Source: Comamonadaceae bacterium
Lineage (GTDB): Bacteria; Pseudomonadota; Gammaproteobacteria; Burkholderiales; Burkholderiaceae_C
DNA length: 5,610 nucleotides
NCBI GenBank assembly: GCA_947457975.1
Contig: CANGYC010000167.1
Coordinates: 1 to 5,610 of the forward strand
Direction of reading: 5' to 3'
Shown: in pieces, positions 1 to 5,610 of the stretch
Position numbering within the stretch: position 1 is the stretch's first letter
Layout: each line of letters opens with the position of its first letter
Notes under the pieces: generated by a model
Database searches by the model: none
What the model was told of the DNA's origin: nothing
The model's input: the letters and a program-made list of their open reading frames with translations, nothing else
Translations under genes and position numbers: made by a program

Positions 1-998
1 AAGGTGGTACCCCAGGCAGCCAGGTTCTCGTCGAGCTGGGCCACGGAAGTCACGCCGATGATGGTGCTGGCCACCTGCCACTTGGTGTAGCAAAAAGCCA
101 GGGCCATCTGCGTGGGGGTGAGCCCATGCTGGCGGGCCAGCGCGTTGTAACGGCGGGCAGCAACCAGGGCGTCGGGGCGACCCCAGCGCTGCTGGCGCAC
201 CGATTCATAGCTGCTGATGCGCGCGCCTTTGGGCCCGGCCTCCGGGCTGGTACCAGCCTGGTCGTACTTGCCGGTGAGCAGGCCAAAGCCCAGAGGGGAG
301 TAGGCCAGCAGCGACACGCCCAGGCGGTGCAGGGTCTCGTCCAGGCCGTTGTCCACGGTGCGGTTGATCAGGCAATAAGGGTTCTGCACGGTGGCCACGC
401 GCGGCAGGCCGTGCTGCTCGGCCAGGCGCACGAACTCGTGCACGCCATAGGGCGTCTCGTTGGACAGACCAATGGCGCGCACCTTGCCCGCCTTCACCAG
501 CCCGGCCAGGGCCTCGAGCTGCGCATGGATGGGCGTGACCGGCACGTCCTTGGCCGGGTCAAAGTACATGAGGCCAAAGGCCGGCACATGACGGGCAGGC
601 CAATGGATCTGGTAGAGGTCGATCACGTCGGTGTTCAGGCGCCGCAGGCTGCCCTCGCAGGCAGCCACGATGTCCTGGCCGGTGAGGTCAGGCTTGCCGC
701 CGCGCACCCAGGCCATGCGGGCGGGGCCGGCCACCTTGGTGGCCAGCACGGTCTTCTGGCGCGCCAGTGGGTTCTTCGCGAACCAGCGGCCGATGATGGA
801 CTCGGTGAGGTTGAAGGTCTCCGCGCGGGTGGGCACGGAGTACATCTCGGCCGTGTCAATGAAGTTGATGCCGCGCTCGAGCGCATGGTCGAGTATGGCG
901 TGGGCCGTCTGTTCATCGACCTGTTCGCCAAAGGTCATGGTGCCCAGGCAGATCGGGGTCACCTGCAGGTCGCTGCGGCCAAGGGAGATGAGCTTCAT
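1..998 (-). CDS. Tas-like aldo/keto reductase, 3' end cut off by window edge
   Basis: Probable NADPH-dependent cytosolic oxidoreductase of the aldo/keto reductase superfamily (TIM barrel), reducing aldehydes or ketones; the substrate is not evident. Reading back from ATG 998 gives 332 uninterrupted residues to the window edge. The expected catalytic tetrad is present: D48 and Y53 (in FIDTAEMY), K88 (LATKV) and H132 (YQIHWP). Several blocks closely match what I recall of E. coli Tas (346 aa): GTMTFGEQ at 19-26, SNET at 179-182, QNPY at 205-208, YSPLGFGLLTGKY at 233-245 and QMALAF near the end. By comparison with Tas, only about 15-20 residues are missing. The start is chosen because its N-terminus lines up with Tas; no clear Shine-Dalgarno sequence precedes it. 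It is divergent from the OmpA-family lipoprotein gene and probably transcribed alone. The fold assignment is firm; physiological function is unknown. Confidence 0.93.
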   Translation of the reverse strand, partial: MKLISLGRSDLQVTPICLGTMTFGEQVDEQTAHAILDHALERGINFIDTAEMYSVPTRAETFNLTESIIGRWFAKNPLARQKTVLATKVAGPARMAWVRGGKPDLTGQDIVAACEGSLRRLNTDVIDLYQIHWPARHVPAFGLMYFDPAKDVPVTPIHAQLEALAGLVKAGKVRAIGLSNETPYGVHEFVRLAEQHGLPRVATVQNPYCLINRTVDNGLDETLHRLGVSLLAYSPLGFGLLTGKYDQAGTSPEAGPKGARISSYESVRQQRWGRPDALVAARRYNALARQHGLTPTQMALAFCYTKWQVASTIIGVTSVAQLDENLAAWGTT

Positions 999-1031
999 GG
1001 GAAACGCCAAAGGGGGATGAACAAGCAGCCC

Positions 1032-1060
1032 AGTTTAAGGCTTGGCATCACTGGTGGCAG
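1032..1060 (-). promoter_or_regulatory. Candidate sigma-70 promoter for the aldo/keto reductase gene
   Basis: On the minus strand, CTGCCA (1060-1055) and TAAACT (1037-1032) are separated by 17 bases, each matching 4 of 6 consensus positions. This would put transcription start about 26 bases before ATG 998. The match is modest and was found by eye, so treat it as a candidate. The same divergent gap (999-1176) holds a perfect 11-base inverted repeat, GTCTGACAGAC at 1110-1120, that could be an operator. I see no convincing plus-strand promoter in the gap. Confidence 0.25.
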
Positions 1061-1176
1061 AGCGTCTTGCCAGGCCAGGCCTGCGAGGGCGAGGCACAAA
1101 GAAGGCCTTGTCTGACAGACCGGCCGGCGCCAGGGCGCGAGCATGCGGTCTTTGCCCCACGTTCCAAAGATTGCCC

Positions 1177-1845
1177 ATGAAGCCCATCCAGACCACCTTG
1201 CTTCTTTCTGCCATGGCCGCGGTGCTGCTGAGCGGCTGCGCCAACATGAGCGACACCCAGCAAGGAGTGGCCAAGGGAGCAGGCATTGGCGCCGTGGCCG
1301 GCGCAGTACTCGGCTCGCGCGGCGGCTCGGGTGGGGCTGCACGGGGCGCAGTCATCGGGGGGGCCCTGGGCGCGGGCGGCGGCTACCTGTGGTCCAGGCG
1401 CATGCAGGAACAAAAAGCGGAGATGGAGCGCGCCACCGCAGGCACCGGCGTGGCGGTCTCGCAGACCCAAGACAACCGCCTGAAGCTCGACATCCCCAGT
1501 GACATTTCTTTTGCCCCCAACCGCTCAGACATCAGCGCCCACTTCGCGCCCATACTGAACCGCTTTGCCACCACGCTCACCCAGAACCCCGTGACCACGG
1601 TCACCATCGTGGGCCACACGGACAGCACCGGCAGCGACACCATCAACAACCCGCTGTCACTAGACCGCGCCAACAGCGCGCGCGACTACCTGGTGTCGCG
1701 GGGCGTGGCACGCGAGCGCATCATGACCGACGGCCGCGGCTCGCACGAGCCGATCGCCAGCAACGCCAGTGAGCAGGGTCGCGCGCAAAACCGGCGCGTG
1801 GAAATCTTCGTGGCCGAGCCGGCGCAGCAGGTGAACTTGCGCTGA
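1177..1845 (+). CDS. YiaD-like OmpA-family outer-membrane lipoprotein
   Basis: Predicted 222-residue lipoprotein that anchors the outer membrane to peptidoglycan. Residues 1-20 are a lipoprotein signal peptide ending in the lipobox L-S-G-C, with C21 the predicted lipidated cysteine. Residues about 30-72 hold two glycine-rich stretches (GAGIGAVAGAVLG and GAVIGGALGAGGG) typical of a glycine-zipper membrane segment, followed by a charged linker. Residues about 102-213 are the OmpA C-terminal domain. D149 in GHTD and R164 in LSLDRA have the spacing of the diaminopimelate-binding pair known from OmpA proteins, and the closing NRRVEI motif is at 205-210. Length and order match E. coli YiaD (219 aa). 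The frame is open upstream to ATG 1042, but that start would bury the signal peptide, so ATG 1177 is preferred. Only a weak AAAGA lies 6 bases before it. The gene is convergent with the acyl-CoA synthetase gene. Confidence 0.93.
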   Translation: MKPIQTTLLLSAMAAVLLSGCANMSDTQQGVAKGAGIGAVAGAVLGSRGGSGGAARGAVIGGALGAGGGYLWSRRMQEQKAEMERATAGTGVAVSQTQDNRLKLDIPSDISFAPNRSDISAHFAPILNRFATTLTQNPVTTVTIVGHTDSTGSDTINNPLSLDRANSARDYLVSRGVARERIMTDGRGSHEPIASNASEQGRAQNRRVEIFVAEPAQQVNLR

Positions 1846-1858
1846 GGGTGGGGACATC

Positions 1859-1874
1859 GCCCAGGGGACTGGGC
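1859..1874. other. Short perfect hairpin in the convergent gap
   Basis: GCCCAG (1859-1864) and CTGGGC (1869-1874) form a perfect 6-base stem around a 4-base loop. It lies 13 bases after the lipoprotein stop codon and 22 bases beyond the acyl-CoA synthetase stop. No T-run follows it directly on either strand, so it is not a standard intrinsic terminator. It may help termination or protect the 3' end of the minus-strand transcript. Confidence 0.4.
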
Positions 1875-1901
1875 TCCTACAGGCTCCTACAGGCGCCTAT
1901 A
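1872..1901. repeat. Three tandem copies of a 10-base repeat
   Basis: GGCTCCTACA occurs twice without a gap (1872-1881 and 1882-1891). A third, degenerate copy, GGCGCCTATA, follows at 1892-1901. The array fills the second half of the convergent gap and runs over the TAG stop (1897-1899) of the minus-strand acyl-CoA synthetase gene. The unit is nearly self-complementary (AGG...CCT), so neighbouring copies can pair, and this supplies the stem of the proposed terminator. The period is seen directly; its origin, by slippage or as part of a dispersed repeat, is unknown. Confidence 0.8.
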
Positions 1902-1906
1902 TTTTT
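1878..1906 (+). terminator. Probable intrinsic terminator of the lipoprotein gene
   Basis: In plus-strand RNA, AGGC (1881-1884) pairs with GCCT (1895-1898) and CC (1886-1887) with GG (1892-1893), with one internal T/C mismatch and a TACA loop. Two outer A-T pairs extend it past a second mismatch. A run of five T follows at 1902-1906. The position, 33 bases after the lipoprotein stop codon, suits a terminator. The two mismatches and the small loop limit confidence. Confidence 0.5.
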
Positions 1907-3717
1907 GAGGCTGCGGTGCGCCAGCGCTCTTCCTCCTGCAGGCGCAGCACGCGCCGCTGCACCTTGCCGGTGGTGGTCATGGGCAGCTGCTCGATGAACT
2001 CCACCTCCTTGGGGTACTCGTAAGGGGCGAGCAGCCCGCGCACATGCGCCTGCAGCTGCGCCACCAGTTCCGCCTCGAAGGCCTGGCGCGCCTGTGCGGC
2101 CTGGGGCCGGCGCGCGGCGTAATCGGGTGAGAGCACCACATAGGCCTTGACCAGGGCGCCGCGCTCGGCGTCGGGCTTGGGTACCACGGCGGCATTGGCC
2201 ACGGCCGCGTGCTTGACCAGGCAGTTCTCGATCTCGCCCGGCCCAATGCGGTACCCGGCCGACTTGAACACATCGTCGGCCCGGCCTTCGTACCAGAGGT
2301 AGCCGTCCTCGTCGCGGCGGGCGAGGTCACCAGTGCGGCACCAGTCACCGGTGAACTTGGCGCGGGTGGCGTCTTCGCGCTGCCAGTAGCCCAGAAAGAA
2401 AATCGGGTCGGGCTGGCCGTGCACGTCCAGACGGTGCAGCGCCACATCACCGGACACGCCGGGCGGGCATTCACGGCCCTCCTCGTCAATCACGGCCACG
2501 CGGTGCCCCGGGTAGGGCCGGCCCATGCTGCCCGGTCGGGCTGGCCAGCCCAGCGCCGTGGTGCCTGCGTTGGGTGCGCGGCCGGCCCACTGCATGGCGC
2601 AGTTGCCCACGATGTAGTTGATCTCGGTCTGACCGAACATCTCGTTGACCACCACACCAAGCTGGTCGTGGCAGTAGGCAAAGACCGCATCGCCCACGGC
2701 CTCGCCCGCGCTCATGATGGCCTGCAGGCTCAGCGCGTAGCGCTCGCGCGGATACGGACAGGCCTTCATCATGGCCTTGAGCGCCGTGGGAAACAAAAAG
2801 GTGTGGGTGACGCCGTGCGACTGCATCAATTCAAAGGCCAGCTCGGCACTGAAGCGCTCGCTGCAGGCCACGATGGGCCGCCCGAAGTACAGCGAAGGCA
2901 GCAGCGCATCCATGAGGCCGCCCGTCCAGGCCCAGTCGGCGGGCGACCAGAACACGGCCTGCGAGCGCTCGTTCTTCACGCCATCGAAGCCAAACCAGTT
3001 CTGGCTGCAGACAAAGCCGGGCAGGTTGCCGATGAGGGCCTGGTGCGGAATCAGCGCGCCCTTGGGCGGGCCAGTGGTGCCGCTGGTGTAGATCAGCACC
3101 GCCGCCTCGTCGGCCTTGGTGGCCACGGCCTCGAATCGGCCCTGCTGCTGCGCCAGGGCTTCGGTGTAGCGCAGATCTCCCGTGGCTGCATCCAAGGCCA
3201 TCAGGCAGCGCAAGGCCGGGCAGCGCGCGCGCACGGCCTGCAGGTGCGGCATGGCCCGCTCGTCGGCGATGGCCAGCACGGCCTGGCTGTCCTGCAGGCG
3301 GTACTCCAGGGCCTCGGGGCCGAAGAGCACCGACAGCGGCATGGCCACCGCCCCCATCTGCAGCACCGCCATGTAGGCCACCGCGGTCTCGAAGCGCTGG
3401 GGCAAGACGATGGCCACGCGGTCGCCGCGTTGCACGCCCTGGCCCTTGAGCACGTGGCTCAGGGCATCGGCCGAGGTCTGGAGCTGCGCGAAGGTCCAGC
3501 GCCGTGGCGCCTGCCCCGGACGGTGCTCGATGACGGCGGTGCGCAAGGCGCTGGCCTGGGCCGAATCGGCGTCGGCCCAGCGTCGGGCGCAGGCCTGGGC
3601 GATGTTGAAGTGCTCGTCCACCTGCCAGGCAAAGCCCTGGTGCATGGCCGCGTAATGGTCGGCGGCATCGGCATGGGCCAAGGGGCGGGAAAGAGACCGG
3701 GTGGGGCGGCGTGGCAC
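1897..3717 (-). CDS. AMP-forming acyl-CoA synthetase (acetyl/medium-chain type)
   Basis: Activates a carboxylic acid with ATP and CoA to acyl-CoA, AMP and pyrophosphate, presumably in the cytosol; the acid is not identifiable from sequence. The 606 residues carry the ANL-superfamily motifs in order: the phosphate-binding loop YTSGTTGPPKG (210-220), NEMFGQTE (358-365), RTGDL (461-465), the hinge region ending SAGYRIGPGEIE (486-497), and the C-terminal lysine K585 in MTTTGKVQRR. That lysine sits in a P-x4-G-K context, the kind acetylated by Pat enzymes in related synthetases. The SAGYRIGPGEIE form resembles medium-chain or aromatic acyl-CoA ligases more than classical acetyl-CoA synthetase, so short, medium-chain or aryl acids are all possible. 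GTG 3717 is preferred because AAGGAG lies 9 bases upstream. An ATG at 3801 would add 28 residues and overlap the divergent hydrolase gene. Confidence 0.92.
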   Translation of the reverse strand: MPRRPTRSLSRPLAHADAADHYAAMHQGFAWQVDEHFNIAQACARRWADADSAQASALRTAVIEHRPGQAPRRWTFAQLQTSADALSHVLKGQGVQRGDRVAIVLPQRFETAVAYMAVLQMGAVAMPLSVLFGPEALEYRLQDSQAVLAIADERAMPHLQAVRARCPALRCLMALDAATGDLRYTEALAQQQGRFEAVATKADEAAVLIYTSGTTGPPKGALIPHQALIGNLPGFVCSQNWFGFDGVKNERSQAVFWSPADWAWTGGLMDALLPSLYFGRPIVACSERFSAELAFELMQSHGVTHTFLFPTALKAMMKACPYPRERYALSLQAIMSAGEAVGDAVFAYCHDQLGVVVNEMFGQTEINYIVGNCAMQWAGRAPNAGTTALGWPARPGSMGRPYPGHRVAVIDEEGRECPPGVSGDVALHRLDVHGQPDPIFFLGYWQREDATRAKFTGDWCRTGDLARRDEDGYLWYEGRADDVFKSAGYRIGPGEIENCLVKHAAVANAAVVPKPDAERGALVKAYVVLSPDYAARRPQAAQARQAFEAELVAQLQAHVRGLLAPYEYPKEVEFIEQLPMTTTGKVQRRVLRLQEEERWRTAASKI

Positions 3718-3726
3718 GGACGGGGT

Positions 3727-3732
3727 CTCCTT
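3727..3732 (-). promoter_or_regulatory. Ribosome binding site that sets the GTG start of the acyl-CoA synthetase
   Basis: AAGGAG reads on the minus strand from 3732 to 3727, with 9 bases to GTG 3717-3715. It is the strongest Shine-Dalgarno sequence seen in the window and decides between this GTG and the upstream ATG at 3801, which has none. Confidence 0.8.
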
Positions 3733-3755
3733 ATGATGCGGGGCTTGTTCTCTTG

Positions 3756-3792
3756 GTCCGCGGGCTGCCAGGCCCGGCGGACGTTGCCGTCC
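3756..3792 (+). promoter_or_regulatory. Two overlapping inverted repeats just before the hydrolase start codon
   Basis: The long hairpin pairs 3756-3761 (GTCCGC) with 3777-3782 (GCGGAC) and 3762-3765 (GGGC) with 3772-3775 (GCCC), with one bulged G at 3776 and a 6-base loop. The short one pairs GGACG (3779-3783) with CGTCC (3788-3792) around TTGC and ends two bases before ATG 3794. They share 3779-3782, so an RNA can form only one at a time. A possible -10 element, TATGAT at 3732-3737, has no good -35 partner but would place both hairpins in the 5' leader. They could be leader-RNA structure, an operator for the divergent pair, or chance in GC-rich DNA. Confidence 0.4.
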
Positions 3793-3793
3793 A

Positions 3794-4714
3794 ATGTACA
3801 AAGAAAAGCATGTCGCCCGCAGCGCGTTTGTCCCTATCCGGGGGCTGCGCTACCACGTCCTCGAATGGCAGTTCGGCCCGCTCGACCCGCAGCTGCCCCC
3901 TCTGGTGATGGTGCATGGCTGGATGGATGTGGGGGCGTCCTACCAGTTCATGGTCGATGCCTTCGCGCCCGGTTTCCTGCAAGGCCGGCGCCTGATCGCC
4001 CCCGACTGGCGCGGCTTTGGCCTGACGCAAGTGGAGACGGACAACTTCTGGTTCCCGGACTACCTCGCCGACCTCGACGCCCTGCTCGACGCCCTGGCCC
4101 CGGGCCAGGCGGTGGACCTGCTGGGCCACAGCATGGGCGGCAATGTGGTCATGGCCTATGGCGGCATCCGGCCGCAGCGCATCCGCCGCCTGGTCAACCT
4201 GGAGGGCTTTGGCCTGGCCGCCAGCCGGCCCAGCCAGGCGCCTGGCCGCTATGCCCGCTGGATGGATGAGCTCAAGCTGTTGCATGCAGGGCAGATGGCG
4301 CTCAAGGGCTACGACAGCCTGGAGGGCGTGGCCCAGCGCCTGATCAAGACCAACCCCCGGCTGGAGCCGGCCAAGGCGGCCTGGCTGGCCAGCCGCTGGG
4401 CCCAGCCCGATGCGCAAGGCCAGTGGCAGATCCTGGGCCATCCCGCGCACAAGGTGACCAGCGCCCAGCTCTACCGCTGGGACGAAATGGCCGAGCTCTG
4501 GAGGCGCATCAGCGCGCCGGTCCTGGCGGTGGAAGCCGCGAACGACTCGCTGACGGCCTGGTGGAAAGGCGCCTACACCCTCGACGAGTACCACCAGCGG
4601 CTGCAGGCGGTGCCCGATGTGCGCGTGGCCGTGGTGCAGGAGGCTGGGCACATGGTGCACCACGACCGGCCAGCCGAGCTGGCGCGGCTGATTGAGGACT
4701 TCCTGAGGGCTTAA
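3794..4714 (+). CDS. Alpha/beta hydrolase
   Basis: Predicted cytosolic serine hydrolase of 306 residues with the alpha/beta hydrolase fold; substrate unknown. Landmarks in order are the oxyanion-hole motif HGW (41-43), DWRGFG (71-76), the nucleophile elbow GHSMGG with S113 (111-116), a cap region of roughly 137-235, the likely acid D251 in AANDS, and the catalytic H286 in EAGHMVHH. A complete Ser-Asp-His triad fits an esterase, lactonase or C-C bond hydrolase; epoxide hydrolases and haloalkane dehalogenases normally use Asp as nucleophile and are less likely. There is no signal peptide. ATG 3794 is the only reasonable start: no ATG, GTG or TTG lies between it and the in-frame stop at 3734-3736, and no Shine-Dalgarno sequence precedes it. 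It is divergent from the acyl-CoA synthetase gene across 76 bases, so shared regulation is possible. Confidence 0.9.
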   Translation: MYKEKHVARSAFVPIRGLRYHVLEWQFGPLDPQLPPLVMVHGWMDVGASYQFMVDAFAPGFLQGRRLIAPDWRGFGLTQVETDNFWFPDYLADLDALLDALAPGQAVDLLGHSMGGNVVMAYGGIRPQRIRRLVNLEGFGLAASRPSQAPGRYARWMDELKLLHAGQMALKGYDSLEGVAQRLIKTNPRLEPAKAAWLASRWAQPDAQGQWQILGHPAHKVTSAQLYRWDEMAELWRRISAPVLAVEAANDSLTAWWKGAYTLDEYHQRLQAVPDVRVAVVQEAGHMVHHDRPAELARLIEDFLRA

Positions 4715-4738
4715 AGCCCCGCCGAAGCGGATGGGGCT
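4715..4738 (+). terminator. GC-rich hairpin after the hydrolase gene, probable terminator
   Basis: AGCCCC (4715-4720) pairs perfectly with GGGGCT (4733-4738), and an inner CCG (4722-4724) pairs with CGG (4728-4730) around AAG. The hairpin begins directly after the TAA stop codon. No T-run follows, so it is either a terminator without a U tract or a 3'-end stabiliser. It separates the hydrolase gene from the proposed prfB promoter. Confidence 0.5.
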
Positions 4739-4764
4739 GTCCAGTCGGCCGAGCGTGAGAAAAT
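4737..4764 (+). promoter_or_regulatory. Candidate extended -10 promoter for prfB
   Basis: TGA followed by GAAAAT (4756-4764) reads as an extended -10 element, TGn plus a hexamer matching 4 of 6 consensus bases. A weak -35 candidate, CTGTCC (4737-4742), lies 16 bases upstream and touches the end of the preceding hairpin. Transcription would begin near 4771, giving a leader of about 54 bases. A small dyad, GTGA/TCAC, surrounds the -10 (4755-4758 and 4764-4767). Confidence 0.4.
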
Positions 4765-4776
4765 CACTCCTTGATC

Positions 4777-4797
4777 GCCGCGCCCTGGTCGCGCGGC
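4777..4797 (+). other. Perfect GC-only hairpin in the prfB leader
   Basis: GCCGCGC (4777-4783) pairs along its full length with GCGCGGC (4791-4797) around a 7-base loop. The stem ends 17 bases before the GGTGA ribosome binding site, leaving an unpaired CA-rich stretch between. It could stabilise the leader, attenuate transcription, or act as a second terminator for the hydrolase transcript. No T-run follows it. Confidence 0.5.
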
Positions 4798-4814
4798 CCC
4801 ACACACAACCACCG

Positions 4815-4819
4815 GGTGA
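4815..4819 (+). promoter_or_regulatory. prfB: Ribosome binding site of prfB
   Basis: GGTGA matches the anti-Shine-Dalgarno tail of 16S rRNA and lies 5 bases before ATG 4825. It favours this ATG over the in-frame GTG at 4816-4818, which falls inside the site and would add only three residues. Confidence 0.6.
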
Positions 4820-4824
4820 ATTTC

Positions 4825-5610
4825 ATGGAAGCAGAACGCGTCAACGCCATCGGCAACAGCCTCAACGACCTGAGCAGGCGGGTCGATGAGTTACGGGGGT
4901 ATCTTTGACTACCCTGCCAAGGAAAGAAAACTCCATGAGGTGAACGCCGCGCTGGAGGACCCCAAAGTCTGGGACAACCCCAAGCGTGCGCAGGAGCTGG
5001 GCAAGGAAAAACGCTCGCTGGAAGACGTGGTGCTGGTGCTGGACCGGCTCACGCAAGACATTGCCGACAACCTCGAGCTCTACGAGATGTCTCGCGAAGA
5101 AGGCGATGACGCGGGTCTGGAGACCATCGAAAGCGAAGCCGCCAAGGTGGCCGCTGAGGTCGAGAAGCTCGAGTTCCGCCGTATGTTCAGCAACCAGGCC
5201 GACCCGCTGAACGCCTTCCTGGACATCCAGGCCGGTGCGGGTGGTACCGAAGCCTGCGACTGGGCCAGCATGCTGCTGCGCCAGTACCTCAAGTACGCCG
5301 AGCGCAAGGGCTTCAAGGCCATGGTGGAAGACGAGACGGCGGGCGACACCGCCGGCATCAAGGGCGCGACCATCAAGATCGAGGGCGAGTACGCCTTTGG
5401 CCTGCTGCGCACCGAAACCGGCGTGCACCGCCTGGTGCGCAAGTCGCCCTTTGACTCCTCGGGTGGACGCCATACCTCGTTTGCCTCGGTGTTCGTCTAC
5501 CCGGAGATCGACGACTCCATCGAGATCGAGATCAACCCCTCCGATGTGCGCACCGACACCTTCCGCGCCTCGGGCGCAGGCGGGCAGCACATCAACAAGA
5601 CCGACTCGGC
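4825..5610 (+). CDS. prfB: Peptide chain release factor 2 (RF2), programmed +1 frameshift, 3' end outside window
   Basis: RF2 recognises UAA and UGA in the ribosomal A site and triggers release of the finished protein. The gene is in two frames: codons 1-27 from ATG 4825 end at TGA 4906-4908, and reading resumes one base later at GAC 4907-4909, open to the window end. The joined product shows 261 residues of an expected total near 365. The stop-codon-reading tripeptide SPF is at 207-209 (5444-5452) and the catalytic GGQ at 252-254 (5579-5587), both two residues later than in E. coli. The residue equivalent to E. coli position 246 is Ala, the usual active form, not the Thr of K-12. The first-frame N-terminus also matches RF2. 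The rest of domain 3 is outside the window. Expression is probably autoregulated through the frameshift. Confidence 0.97.
4894..4909 (+). promoter_or_regulatory. prfB: prfB programmed +1 frameshift signal
   Basis: The bases read CGG GGG TAT CTT TGA C. The peptidyl-tRNA on CTT (4903-4905) slips to TTT (4904-4906), so the UGA stop is skipped and GAC is read next. All known elements are present: a Shine-Dalgarno-like G-run three bases before CTT, the slippery CTT-T, the UGA that RF2 itself reads, and a following C that weakens termination. When RF2 is scarce the ribosome pauses and shifts, making more RF2. The stimulator is CGGGGG where E. coli has AGGGGG, and the preceding codon is TTA, uncommon in DNA this GC-rich. 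Confidence 0.97.

Noticed and set aside
126..1115. A 329-codon plus-strand open frame
   Set aside because: It is antisense to the Tas-like reductase, whose catalytic tetrad and family blocks are intact. The translation shows no domain.
1120..1131. CCGGCCGG and GGCGCC palindromes as regulatory sites
   Set aside because: Short G/C-only palindromes are expected often by chance in sequence of this composition, and nothing else at the site supports a function.
1042..1176. An N-terminal extension of the OmpA-family lipoprotein from ATG 1042
   Set aside because: It would place 45 arginine-rich residues before a complete lipoprotein signal peptide and lipobox, abolishing export. The YiaD-like length also fits ATG 1177.
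2209..4269. A 686-codon open frame on the plus strand, the longest in the window
   Set aside because: It lies antisense to the acyl-CoA synthetase and then out of frame inside the hydrolase gene. Its translation is a low-complexity mix of G, A, R, H and Q without recognisable motifs, as expected for a shadow frame in GC-rich coding DNA. The genes it overlaps have complete family motifs.
3731..4804. A 357-codon minus-strand open frame
   Set aside because: It is antisense to the alpha/beta hydrolase, rich in H, Q, R and G, and lacks motifs; the plus-strand gene has the full Ser-Asp-His triad.
4825..4908. prfB as a pseudogene broken by an in-frame TGA
   Set aside because: The stop sits exactly in the conserved CTT-TGA-C recoding context with an upstream G-run, and the +1 frame restores RF2 immediately, so this is programmed frameshifting and not damage.
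4862..5590. A 242-codon minus-strand open frame
   Set aside because: It is the complement of prfB, where the plus strand carries the SPF and GGQ motifs of RF2.

Overview
The window looks like an ordinary chromosomal stretch of a GC-rich betaproteobacterium, probably Burkholderiales and plausibly Comamonadaceae. That placement is an inference from the strong G/C preference at third codon positions and from the types of protein present; no rRNA or other marker confirms it. I see no tRNA, rRNA, insertion sequence, phage gene, CRISPR array or toxin-antitoxin pair, and no convincing new multi-gene system. Five protein genes fill almost all of the sequence.

Layout. (1) Positions 1-998, minus strand: an aldo/keto reductase of the E. 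coli Tas type, missing only its last residues at the window edge. (2) 999-1176: a divergent gap. (3) 1177-1845, plus strand: an outer-membrane lipoprotein with a glycine-zipper segment and an OmpA-type peptidoglycan-binding domain, built like E. coli YiaD. (4) 1846-1896: a 51-base convergent gap with a 10-base tandem repeat that appears to form the terminator. (5) 1897-3717, minus strand: an AMP-forming acyl-CoA synthetase, best started at a GTG behind a strong ribosome binding site. (6) 3718-3793: a divergent gap with two overlapping inverted repeats. (7) 3794-4714, plus strand: an alpha/beta hydrolase with an intact catalytic serine motif, followed by a GC-rich hairpin. (8) 4825 to the window end, plus strand: prfB, peptide chain release factor 2, split by the classical in-frame UGA that is bypassed by programmed +1 frameshifting. 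The gene continues beyond the window.

How the genes relate. Neighbours alternate in strand, so most are probably single transcription units. The acyl-CoA synthetase and the hydrolase share a short divergent promoter region and may be co-regulated, perhaps in handling carboxylic acids and esters, but the sequence does not identify a substrate. The clearest non-standard biology is the prfB recoding site, a known autoregulatory circuit. The more open questions are the RNA structures ahead of the hydrolase and ahead of prfB, and the repeat-built terminator.
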